Of a stretch of DNA of 36,161 nt, positions 17,919 to 25,137 are shown one piece after another. Source of the DNA: a virus; IMG/VR virus record IMGVR_UViG_3300026521_000559, positions 1 to 36,161 of that record; one strand, given 5' to 3'. Each line of letters starts with the position of its first letter. The first letter of the stretch is position 1. The translations under genes were made by a program, and so were the position numbers. The notes under the pieces are model-generated. The model worked only from the letters and a program-made list of their open reading frames with translations. It did not search any database and was not told the DNA's origin.

Positions 17919-19676
17919 ATGATAAAAACAATAACGGATACTGTGATAGATTGTAGAAATTTATTGCAAAATACGACTACAAATTTACCAGAAGATTTAA
18001 TAAATGAATTAAATAGAATTTTTAATATTTTTGATAAGAGTTCTTCGCCTTCCGAAGAGTTATCTAACTCTTCGGAATATAATTTAATTACAAAGTTGTA
18101 TAAATTAAATGTATTGTTAACTAGATTAACTACAGAAAAAAAATTAAATAACATTTTTTTAAAATCGGTGGATAGAATGCTTCCGATAATAAACGAATCG
18201 ATTCGTTTATTATCATTAAATTATTTTCAAAATTTATATAACCTATCTACCGAGGCAGTTGAAAATAAATTAAAAAGTTTAGATCATTACGAGAAAATAA
18301 TAAATAATGATAAGGAACTAAATAAACTTTATAGAAACATGAGAAGTAAATATAAAAACAAAGACTTAATCACAAAAAGAGAATACTTTTTCAACGATGA
18401 AACCAAACCAAACGAGGATTCGTTTCATATAGTATTTCAAATAAATAAAAATTGTAATTTTAAATGTACTTATTGTTATGAAGGATTAGATAAAGTTACC
18501 GAAATTTTAGATATTAAAGATATCCCAAATATTGTTTTGGGTTTAAAAATATTTCAAGATCAGTTAAAAAAAACTAGTACTAAATATAAATTTTCGTTTA
18601 GTATTTTGGGAGGCGAACCAACAATTCTTCCAAAAAAATTAACTCATGCCTTAACAAAAGAATTAATGGATAAGTTAGAATTAACTTATATTATTTTAAT
18701 TACGAATAATTATTCAGCCGAGAAAACAAATAATTTTTTTCATCCGGAATTTCCAAAGGAAAAAATTAAAATACAAATATCATACGACGGTGGAAAAATT
18801 CAAAATGATTATAGAAAAGATATGTCTGGAAAAGGTACCTTATTATCAGGTAAACGAGAAATAATAAAATTGTTAGAAATATCCGATCCAAAAGTAAGAA
18901 TAGCTTTGAAAGCCACTTTACCTATGGAAGCAATAAAAGACTTAAAAAGTGTGATTTTAGATTATGTCGAATTTGAAAATCTTTTCAATACTCATAATAA
19001 TACTAGAAATTTTTCGTACTATCCAACTTTTGATACTACTTCTATTTTAATGTATAATTTAAGAATGGAAAGTTTATCTGGAAATGAATCACAAAAACAA
19101 AAGCTTCTTTCGGATATACACGAAAGTTTTTCATTTTTATTGGATTTTGAACTAAGTCGTTTAAGTAGTGGTAAAAAAGCATTTACAAGATGGTTTAGGG
19201 AAATAAGCTACACTGCTAATAAAACTCAATGTAGTGCGGGAAAATCCTTATTTGGATTGGATCAAAATGGTGACGGAAGATATTGCCATAGAACCGAATT
19301 TGGGGAAACTCATACCAATATTAAATTCCCATATGCTAAGAATCAATTAAATTCTTTGCTTTATGGTAATATAAAGGATTTAAATTTTTACAAAAAATTT
19401 GATAAAACTAAAAAAATCTTGGAACATACGGAAACCAAAAATTTTAGTCTATGTGAAAGTTGTATGACTCTAACGTGTGTTAAATGTCCTATGGTAAATA
19501 TTTCTCCTGATAGAGTATTGGATACGACCACTTCGTCCGATCTTTATAAAGATATGTATTCTCATGGGTTAACTCTATCATGCGAAATAAATAATATTAT
19601 TAGTAATTATTTATTTATTTTTACACAAATTGTATATAACAATGGAAAAAAAGAAAAGGAAAATTATGGGAATTGA
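17919..19676 (+). CDS. Radical SAM/SPASM enzyme, probable peptide maturase
   Basis: 585 aa, with GTAAAGGAATAATATATG. The radical SAM cluster motif is C179-x3-C183-x2-C186 (NCNFKCTYC), followed by ILGGEPT, the GGE motif that contacts SAM. The N-terminal 170 residues are an extra helical domain, which in peptide maturases often binds a leader peptide. The C-terminus carries SPASM-type cysteines: CSAGKSLFGLDQNGDGRYC, then CESCMTLTCVKCP, enough for auxiliary 4Fe-4S clusters. SPASM enzymes of this length commonly form thioether or carbon-carbon crosslinks in ribosomal peptides. The next gene overlaps by 11 nt and encodes a Cys-rich tail, so it is the natural substrate candidate. The family is certain; the reaction is inferred. 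Confidence 0.85.
   Translation: MIKTITDTVIDCRNLLQNTTTNLPEDLINELNRIFNIFDKSSSPSEELSNSSEYNLITKLYKLNVLLTRLTTEKKLNNIFLKSVDRMLPIINESIRLLSLNYFQNLYNLSTEAVENKLKSLDHYEKIINNDKELNKLYRNMRSKYKNKDLITKREYFFNDETKPNEDSFHIVFQINKNCNFKCTYCYEGLDKVTEILDIKDIPNIVLGLKIFQDQLKKTSTKYKFSFSILGGEPTILPKKLTHALTKELMDKLELTYIILITNNYSAEKTNNFFHPEFPKEKIKIQISYDGGKIQNDYRKDMSGKGTLLSGKREIIKLLEISDPKVRIALKATLPMEAIKDLKSVILDYVEFENLFNTHNNTRNFSYYPTFDTTSILMYNLRMESLSGNESQKQKLLSDIHESFSFLLDFELSRLSSGKKAFTRWFREISYTANKTQCSAGKSLFGLDQNGDGRYCHRTEFGETHTNIKFPYAKNQLNSLLYGNIKDLNFYKKFDKTKKILEHTETKNFSLCESCMTLTCVKCPMVNISPDRVLDTTTSSDLYKDMYSHGLTLSCEINNIISNYLFIFTQIVYNNGKKEKENYGN
18050..18077 (+). repeat. Stem-loop with 13-bp perfect arms in the rSAM gene start
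   Basis: TTCCGAAGAGTTA (18050-18062) and TAACTCTTCGGAA (18065-18077) are separated by 2 nt. It lies inside codons 44-53 of the SPASM gene. Confidence 0.85.
18185..18214 (+). repeat. Perfect 30-nt palindrome in the rSAM gene
   Basis: 15-bp arms without a spacer (GATAATAAACGAATC / GATTCGTTTATTATC), 107 nt after the previous stem-loop and in the same N-terminal coding part. Confidence 0.88.
19656..19668 (+). promoter_or_regulatory. SD choosing ATG 19666 for the Cys-rich protein
   Basis: AAGGA at 19656-19660 lies 5 nt before ATG 19666. A longer in-frame start at 19630 has no SD and would only add 12 basic residues that overlap the upstream gene, so 19666 is preferred. Confidence 0.65.
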
Positions 19677-20244
19677 AACGGAAATTGATAATCAAGTATG
19701 TCGGTTTAATACCACCTTATTCGAAGGAGGGGATAGTATTTATACTACCGGCGGTACAGAAAATACCGAAGATAATGATCCTCCCGAAATGGTAGAAGAT
19801 GTGGATGAAACGTGTCCAAGTTATAAAGCAATGTGTACTGAAAATTTAGCCGACGATATCGAAGATATATTTTCAGGTATATCTTCAAATGGTCCAGAAA
19901 TAGAAGAAAATCATTTAAAAAGCATATATGATATGTCCAAAACTTTATCCCAAGATAGAAATTTTTTAGAAATAGATGAAAGTTTAGTCGAAATTTCAGT
20001 TGGTGAAATAGTAGATCATGACGATTTCAATACTTTAAAAAATTGGACCGATTCTATAACGGCCGCTGAATTAAAGGTCGAATATAGACCAGCCGGAACA
20101 TTAATAGATATGGACGGATTTGTTGAATTAAAAGAAAAATTTAAAGAAATTGCAACATTATGTAATACAAATTCCCAGTGCGAATGTAATTCAATTTGTA
20201 CTTGTAATACCGTATGTACATGTAATTGCGATTCAAATTACTAA
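19666..20244 (+). CDS. Cys-rich protein with CxCN repeats; candidate rSAM-modified (RiPP-like) precursor
   Basis: 192 aa, starting inside the end of the SPASM gene (11-nt overlap). Residues 1-150 are very acidic and might act as leader or carrier. They contain only three cysteines (C12, C50, C57). The last 27 residues hold eight cysteines (C166, 172, 174, 178, 180, 184, 186, 188) in a repeat CECNSI-CTCNTV-CTCNCD and end DSNY. A long acidic leader plus a short Cys-repeat C-terminus next to a SPASM enzyme is the layout of thioether- or crosslink-forming peptide systems. Alternatives: a metal-binding (metallothionein-like) tail, a disulfide-rich virion tip, or a substrate of another rSAM in the operon. 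No protease or exporter gene is visible nearby. Confidence 0.72.
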   Translation: MGIETEIDNQVCRFNTTLFEGGDSIYTTGGTENTEDNDPPEMVEDVDETCPSYKAMCTENLADDIEDIFSGISSNGPEIEENHLKSIYDMSKTLSQDRNFLEIDESLVEISVGEIVDHDDFNTLKNWTDSITAAELKVEYRPAGTLIDMDGFVELKEKFKEIATLCNTNSQCECNSICTCNTVCTCNCDSNY

Positions 20245-20258
20245 ATTAAGGATTTGTA

Positions 20259-20888
20259 ATGCAGGTAGCTATAATAAATAAAATAAAAGACAACTATATA
20301 ATTACCGATATATTGGAAGTTAATTCCGGAGATTTAAAATTTATAGATCTTTGGGCAAAAATTGAAGATAATGTAAAACAATTTTATAATTTTTTAAAAA
20401 ATAGTTATAAAAATATTTATATCGAAGAATCGGCTGTTTTAAAAAAAGAGATTCTTAAAAATGATTTTTTATATGATAAATATAAAAGACCTTCTAAATC
20501 GTCGGATAATGAAGCAACTGTAAGAACAGAGTTGGAAATTAAAAAAATAAAATTTTTAAAAGAACTCGATAACTTTTTACTAAATAATATTTCAAATATA
20601 GGTTTTTTAAAATATATTCAATATTTAAATTATTTTAATTATTTTGCTTCAAATGGTATATTTATTACCGAAGAAAATAAAGAGGAAAAATATATTGAGA
20701 TATTGGATTTGGATGACGAATCAGCAATTGAAAAATTAGAATTATATTTAACGATTCAGGAAGAATTAGAACCATTTTTAAAATTTAATGAAACTATTTC
20801 AAACTTGAAGGAAGAAATTATATATATGGATGAAGATGAATTTGAGTCAGAACGATTAAAATACAATGAATCTTTAAAATTAACGTAA
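20259..20888 (+). CDS. Hypothetical helical protein, 209 aa
   Basis: 209 aa, with AAGGATTTGTAATG; the stop overlaps the next start (TAATG). The N-terminus (1-25) is a small beta unit (VAIINKIKDNYIITDILEV); the remainder is helical and acidic at the end (EEIIYMDEDEFESERLKY). No cysteines, no known motif. The order SPASM enzyme - Cys-rich peptide - this gene suggests a partner such as a recognition or scaffold protein, or a fibre-assembly factor; neither is shown by sequence. Function unknown. Confidence 0.55.
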   Translation: MQVAIINKIKDNYIITDILEVNSGDLKFIDLWAKIEDNVKQFYNFLKNSYKNIYIEESAVLKKEILKNDFLYDKYKRPSKSSDNEATVRTELEIKKIKFLKELDNFLLNNISNIGFLKYIQYLNYFNYFASNGIFITEENKEEKYIEILDLDDESAIEKLELYLTIQEELEPFLKFNETISNLKEEIIYMDEDEFESERLKYNESLKLT

Positions 20889-21727
20889 TGCAATTATTAC
20901 AAGAAATTAAATTCGGATCTCGTAAAAGAGGTTCGAATACTATTCCTGCGAAAATTTTTAGAACGTTTGAAAACTATGAAATTATTACAGATTTAACGAA
21001 TTTAAATCCATCGGAGAAATTTATTAATTTTTATAGAATACCAAAGAAAGAAATTTTTAATGATAATTTATTATTTACATATTCTCAATCAAAAGAGGAA
21101 TTAATACAGAGAGGATTATTTACAAATGCTTTAAATTTATCTTTTTTAAAATATAATTCCAAAATAGTTTCCAATGGTTTTTATTATTCTAAATATTATA
21201 ATATGTTATATTTTCCAACTTATTTTTATTCGATCCATGATATAAATATGGTATATAATATTAAAAAATCGTATAAATATGGTTTTTATAATAGATTGGA
21301 ATGTCCAAACGATAGGGAAATATTAAAAAAATATTCCCCGGAGGAATTATTAATTTTTGGAAATTTTGGAAATGAAAAAAAATTCGATAGTCTTACCGAC
21401 CAAGGACTTTTTTTTAATAGTTTTGAAACTTTAATTGTTAATAACGAACCAAACGATTCGGTTTCGAATACCTTATTAGAAGGTATTTTTCTAAAGAAAA
21501 AAATAAAAATGGAAAATAATTTTAATATAGCTAATGATAATAAGGCATTGTTAGAAGCTCGTTTTAGATTAGGATATGATAATTTATTCAAAGCTCTTGA
21601 TAATTTAAATATTTATTGTTGGTATGATTTAACAGAAGATAATTTTAACGACCGTTTGGATTATATAAATAAATTGATTAAACAATCAGTGACCTTTGAT
21701 CAATTTTTACAAAAAGGATTTTTATGA
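20888..21727 (+). CDS. Unknown protein, possibly glycosyltransferase-related, 279 aa
   Basis: 279 aa, 1-nt overlap upstream and 4-nt overlap downstream. Residues about 60-205 alternate short strands and helices with many aromatic residues. The stretch with SFETLIVNNEPND, then VSNTLLEGIFLKKK (about 175-205), resembles the acidic 'sndp..ntllEg...kk' nucleotide-sugar motif of GT-B glycosyltransferases, and a comparable segment occurs in the 596-aa protein two genes later (FQFDCSPRFIAECQFYNKKV). The N-terminal domain expected in a full GT-B enzyme is not obvious, so the call is weak. Confidence 0.4.
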   Translation: MQLLQEIKFGSRKRGSNTIPAKIFRTFENYEIITDLTNLNPSEKFINFYRIPKKEIFNDNLLFTYSQSKEELIQRGLFTNALNLSFLKYNSKIVSNGFYYSKYYNMLYFPTYFYSIHDINMVYNIKKSYKYGFYNRLECPNDREILKKYSPEELLIFGNFGNEKKFDSLTDQGLFFNSFETLIVNNEPNDSVSNTLLEGIFLKKKIKMENNFNIANDNKALLEARFRLGYDNLFKALDNLNIYCWYDLTEDNFNDRLDYINKLIKQSVTFDQFLQKGFL

Positions 21728-22416
21728 AAATAGAAACAGTATTTTATTTAACAAAAGAGTGCAATTTTAAATGTACATATTGTTATAAAGGGGATCAGAA
21801 AAATAAAGAATTGCTTTCAGAAAAACGAATTGATATAATATTAAAAGAATTTTTAAAAAATTCGCATAATATCGATACTTTTTATTTACGGGTTCGTGGG
21901 GGCGAAATTAGTATTAACGAAGAAACAATCCCATTAATAAAAAAACTTATGGATTTTTTAGAAAAATTATCCTCGCGAGGAATAAAGGTATTATTTGAAT
22001 TTAGTACAAATTTTAAAAATAAAAATTACTTTAAAAAATTAACAAAACTATTTTATAATTACAATATACCAATTAAAACTGATTTTAGTATACATTTTGA
22101 ATACTATAATCATAAAAATAAATATAAAATAATAAATAAAATATTATATATTATAAAACTTTATCCTAAGGCTCTCTATAGAATCGTCTTTGATAATTTT
22201 GATGAAGCTCAACACGAACTATTAAAACTATCTTTTATTGATATTGGAATACCTTTAAAATTTTCAAATACCTATGGCTTATTTTTAGAAAAATCTCGTG
22301 AAAAATATGATTTAAAAATATTAGTGGATAATAAATTATTACCACTTGTTAACGATAAAAGAATATCTATTAAAAAATTCTTAAAATTAACCAATTCGGA
22401 AATATTATGGAAATAA
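21724..22416 (+). CDS. Compact radical SAM protein without SPASM domain
   Basis: 230 aa, with AAAAGGATTTTTATG and an ATGA overlap. C13-x3-C17-x2-C20 (ECNFKCTYC) is followed by RVRGGEIS near residue 58 and EFSTNFKNK, the strand/loop features of the radical SAM barrel. It is shorter than a typical SPASM enzyme and I see no further cysteines, so there is no auxiliary cluster. The last 60 residues are unlike a SPASM tail. It might work on a small molecule or on the product of its neighbours, or be a partial barrel that needs a partner. Overlap with the next gene is 10 nt. Confidence 0.75.
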   Translation: MKIETVFYLTKECNFKCTYCYKGDQKNKELLSEKRIDIILKEFLKNSHNIDTFYLRVRGGEISINEETIPLIKKLMDFLEKLSSRGIKVLFEFSTNFKNKNYFKKLTKLFYNYNIPIKTDFSIHFEYYNHKNKYKIINKILYIIKLYPKALYRIVFDNFDEAQHELLKLSFIDIGIPLKFSNTYGLFLEKSREKYDLKILVDNKLLPLVNDKRISIKKFLKLTNSEILWK

Positions 22417-24197
22417 TTCTTACCTATTGTCCAAGTGATTTTGAAAAAAATAGAATCTGTGGGCACACTTTCGAAGTAATGGATTATTATTTATTGTTTA
22501 CTCAACTTGGGTATAAGGCAAAAATTCTTATTCAGGATAGTATAGAGAAAAATCGGTTGTATAAGGCATGGGAGGATAAATACGATAATGAATATTTGGA
22601 TAAAAACTATAAGATGGATATTATTTTTAAAAAAAGTAAGATAATAAAAGCAGATATTTTAATTTTCGTAGATGGGTTATATAATTATTATATAGATACT
22701 TATATTTTAAAATATAAGTATCTATATATATTTCGATGTAATACGAAAACAAATTATAAAATTCTACTAAAAAATAAAAATGTTTTCTTATTTCAAGATT
22801 ATAGAGTTTATCAGGATTATCATAATTATACAAATGTTATAAACTATGTAAAAAAAATAAAGTTCGATAATTATAAAAAATATTCAAAAACCAAAACAAA
22901 TAAAACTCTAGTATATATAAATTCGAATTTAAGAAAATTAGAAACTCCTTTACCAAAAAATCGTAATTATATATATTTATCTGGAACTAATTTATCAAAA
23001 GATTATATAAAATCCTTGAGTATAGGATTTAAAGATCTTATATATGCTCCAGTAGAAAACCTTTTTGAAAAATTTGACGAATTTTTATATACTAGTACTA
23101 AATTTCAATTTGATTGTAGTCCTAGATTTATCGCGGAATGTCAATTTTATAATAAAAAAGTATCCTTTAATTTCGATATTGAAAAATATTTTGAAATCGA
23201 TACTGGATTAAAGTGGAGATGGTACGATACTATAAATAATTTTAATAATTTAGTATTAAATAAAGAGGATTTAATTATAAAATATTTAAAACGGATATGT
23301 GTCCCAAGTGCTCCAAGTACCTTTCAAGCGGTTAGTAATGAACATACTTCTTATCATATAGAATTTCCAATAACATATAAATGTAATTTCAATTGTGAAT
23401 ATTGTTATGCTAAGGAAGAAATATCTTCAATAAATAAAGATATTTCTTTAAGTTCGATAATATCATCTATTAACCATTTAAAAACTTTTTCGAAAAATTG
23501 TTCGGCTAACATTAAAAAATATCTTTATTTATTGGGAGGCGAGCCAACAATACATAATAATTTTAAAATAATTTTAAAATTATTATTACCCCTGGACGAT
23601 TCTTTTAAAATTCATTTGGTGACAAATTCTAAAAATATTTTAAAATATAAAAATGAATTATTAAAATTTAAAAATTTAAAAATTACGTTATCTTTTCATC
23701 CAACTCAAATGACCACCACTGATTTCTTAAAAATCCTCGAAAAATCTTTTGTCGTTTTTAATAATAAAATATTAATCGAACCAAGCATTCCCGATATAAT
23801 GGATAGTAAAAAATATAAAATGGATTTACAAAGAATATTTAATTTTTGTAAAAAAATAAATATTCCAATAGATTATAATATTATTAATAGTACGGAATGG
23901 TATTCCGCCGAAAAAGAAACAAAATCTTTTAATATTTTTAATAATTTAGAAAGCAATAATGATAAATTTATATTAAATAATATTGTATATTCTTATTCCG
24001 AAATAGTAAAAAATAAGTTGGATAATTTTTTTGGTTGGTATTGTTATTCGAAAGTTTTTAAAGCTACTGATAAAGGTTTAAAGCATGCATGTACTAACCA
24101 AGATATAAAAGACTTAATCGATAAACCAGTAATATGTCCATTTAATAAATGTGAATGTGAATATTATTTAAAAGGTAAAAAAATAAATGACAGATAA
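22407..24197 (+). CDS. Fusion: N-terminal glycosyltransferase-like domain + C-terminal radical SAM/SPASM
   Basis: 596 aa. Residues 1-290 look like a GT-B-type domain: MEIILTYCPSDFEKN.. near an ICGHTFEVMDYYLLF helix, LIFVDGLYNYY, a middle strand YINSNLRKLE, and FDCSPRFIAECQFYNKKV near 235-260. A linker with PSAPSTFQAVSNEHTS leads to a radical SAM part: C326-x3-C330-x2-C333 (KCNFNCEYCYA), LYLLGGEPT near 374, LVTNSKNI, ITLSFHPTQM, and a C-terminal set FGWYCYSKVF, HACTNQDI, CPFNKCECEY. The whole C-terminal half is paralogous to the 314-aa protein at 30194. Fusing the two domains suggests that sugar transfer and radical chemistry act on one substrate. A 40-nt palindrome lies in the GT part. Confidence 0.72.
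   Translation: MEIILTYCPSDFEKNRICGHTFEVMDYYLLFTQLGYKAKILIQDSIEKNRLYKAWEDKYDNEYLDKNYKMDIIFKKSKIIKADILIFVDGLYNYYIDTYILKYKYLYIFRCNTKTNYKILLKNKNVFLFQDYRVYQDYHNYTNVINYVKKIKFDNYKKYSKTKTNKTLVYINSNLRKLETPLPKNRNYIYLSGTNLSKDYIKSLSIGFKDLIYAPVENLFEKFDEFLYTSTKFQFDCSPRFIAECQFYNKKVSFNFDIEKYFEIDTGLKWRWYDTINNFNNLVLNKEDLIIKYLKRICVPSAPSTFQAVSNEHTSYHIEFPITYKCNFNCEYCYAKEEISSINKDISLSSIISSINHLKTFSKNCSANIKKYLYLLGGEPTIHNNFKIILKLLLPLDDSFKIHLVTNSKNILKYKNELLKFKNLKITLSFHPTQMTTTDFLKILEKSFVVFNNKILIEPSIPDIMDSKKYKMDLQRIFNFCKKINIPIDYNIINSTEWYSAEKETKSFNIFNNLESNNDKFILNNIVYSYSEIVKNKLDNFFGWYCYSKVFKATDKGLKHACTNQDIKDLIDKPVICPFNKCECEYYLKGKKINDR
22689..22728 (+). repeat. Perfect 40-nt palindrome inside the GT-rSAM fusion gene
   Basis: 20-bp arms without a spacer, centred at 22708/22709 (TTTT|AAAA). 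Read in the coding frame it gives a tyrosine-rich segment around YIDTYILKYKYLY, and the opposite strand spells the same peptide. Confidence 0.92.
23416..23448 (+). repeat. Stem-loop with 12-bp perfect arms beside the CxxxCxxC motif
   Basis: AAGAAATATCTT (23416-23427) and AAGATATTTCTT (23437-23448) flank a 9-nt loop, just after the Fe-S cysteine codons of the fusion gene. With the other internal palindromes it points to a class of intragenic inverted repeats. Confidence 0.7.
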
Positions 24198-25137
24198 AGA
24201 ATGGTATCGCAATCTAATTAAAGAAAAATTTAAACCTCGTATAGTAGTATTGGATTTAAACGATCCGTGCTATTTAAATTGTAATTTTTGTCCAAAAAAT
24301 AGTATTCATCATAAGTTCATGACTAATTCAAATAATTTAGAAAAAATATTTTATATTATTGATTATTTTATTGAACTTGGTGTTCAATCGTTCGAAATTA
24401 CTCCAACCATAGGTGATTCCATAAATAATAAAAATATAATAGAAATTTTAGACTATATTAAAAGTAAGAATAAAAAAGCATTTATGTTTACATCCTTATT
24501 GGGAAAAGACTCCTCGGATATTATTAAAAAAATTCCTCGGATAATCGATAGGCCAGATTTTTATTTGGTTATAAGTATATATGGATTAACGAAAAAAACT
24601 TTTTTTCAAAAGACAAATTCCAACGATTTTTTAAATTTTAAAAAAAATTTATTTTTCTTATTGGATAATTTTAAAGAATTATCTAGTTCTCTGGATAATT
24701 CTTTTTTAATTCTTCGTAATCGTTTTAATAATTCTGTTTCTTTAGATTATAAATTATTCGAAAGTTTAGAAAAAAAATATTCTAATTCCAGAATATTATT
24801 CGAAAGCTATCATCCAGATATATACAAAACGAATAATAAATACAATAATATATGTTGTAATTTTTTAATTAATTTTGGATGTAATTTAAAAGGCGAGGTA
24901 CGATTTTGCAATTACGCTTATGGAGCGCCAATAATAGGAAATATTTTTGATGGTACATTTAATCAAAATGATTTAAATAAATATTTTGAAAAATATTTAA
25001 ATAACGAATTCTGTAAAAATTGCATACTTTACGAAGAAGTAGAAAATAAACATGATATTATAAACGAAAGTTATAAATTTAAATCTTTTAAAAACGAAGG
25101 TATAGATTTTAATATAGGATTAACAAAGGAAATTTAA
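24187..25137 (+). CDS. Radical SAM protein of the 'TPTxGD' type
   Basis: 316 aa, 11-nt overlap with the fusion gene, 1-nt overlap downstream. C28-x3-C32-x2-C35 (PCYLNCNFCPK). Where other rSAM proteins here have GGE, it has FEITPTIGD, a variant seen in some radical SAM families of surface-glycan clusters. C-terminal cysteines CC (NICCNFLINFGC), VRFCNYAYG and FCKNCILYEE could bind an auxiliary cluster (SPASM-like). The whole protein is paralogous to the C-terminal part of the next gene (561 aa), which shares the TPTxGD and CKNC elements. Reaction unknown. Confidence 0.78.
   Translation: MTDKEWYRNLIKEKFKPRIVVLDLNDPCYLNCNFCPKNSIHHKFMTNSNNLEKIFYIIDYFIELGVQSFEITPTIGDSINNKNIIEILDYIKSKNKKAFMFTSLLGKDSSDIIKKIPRIIDRPDFYLVISIYGLTKKTFFQKTNSNDFLNFKKNLFFLLDNFKELSSSLDNSFLILRNRFNNSVSLDYKLFESLEKKYSNSRILFESYHPDIYKTNNKYNNICCNFLINFGCNLKGEVRFCNYAYGAPIIGNIFDGTFNQNDLNKYFEKYLNNEFCKNCILYEEVENKHDIINESYKFKSFKNEGIDFNIGLTKEI

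Noticed and set aside
19630-19665. Longer start of the Cys-rich protein at 19630
   Set aside because: No Shine-Dalgarno before it, and the ATG at 19666 has AAGGA at ideal spacing.
22627-22833. Minus-strand frame over the 40-nt palindrome
   Set aside because: It shares the peptide YIDTYILKYKYLY only because the DNA is palindromic; the plus-strand gene is the real one.
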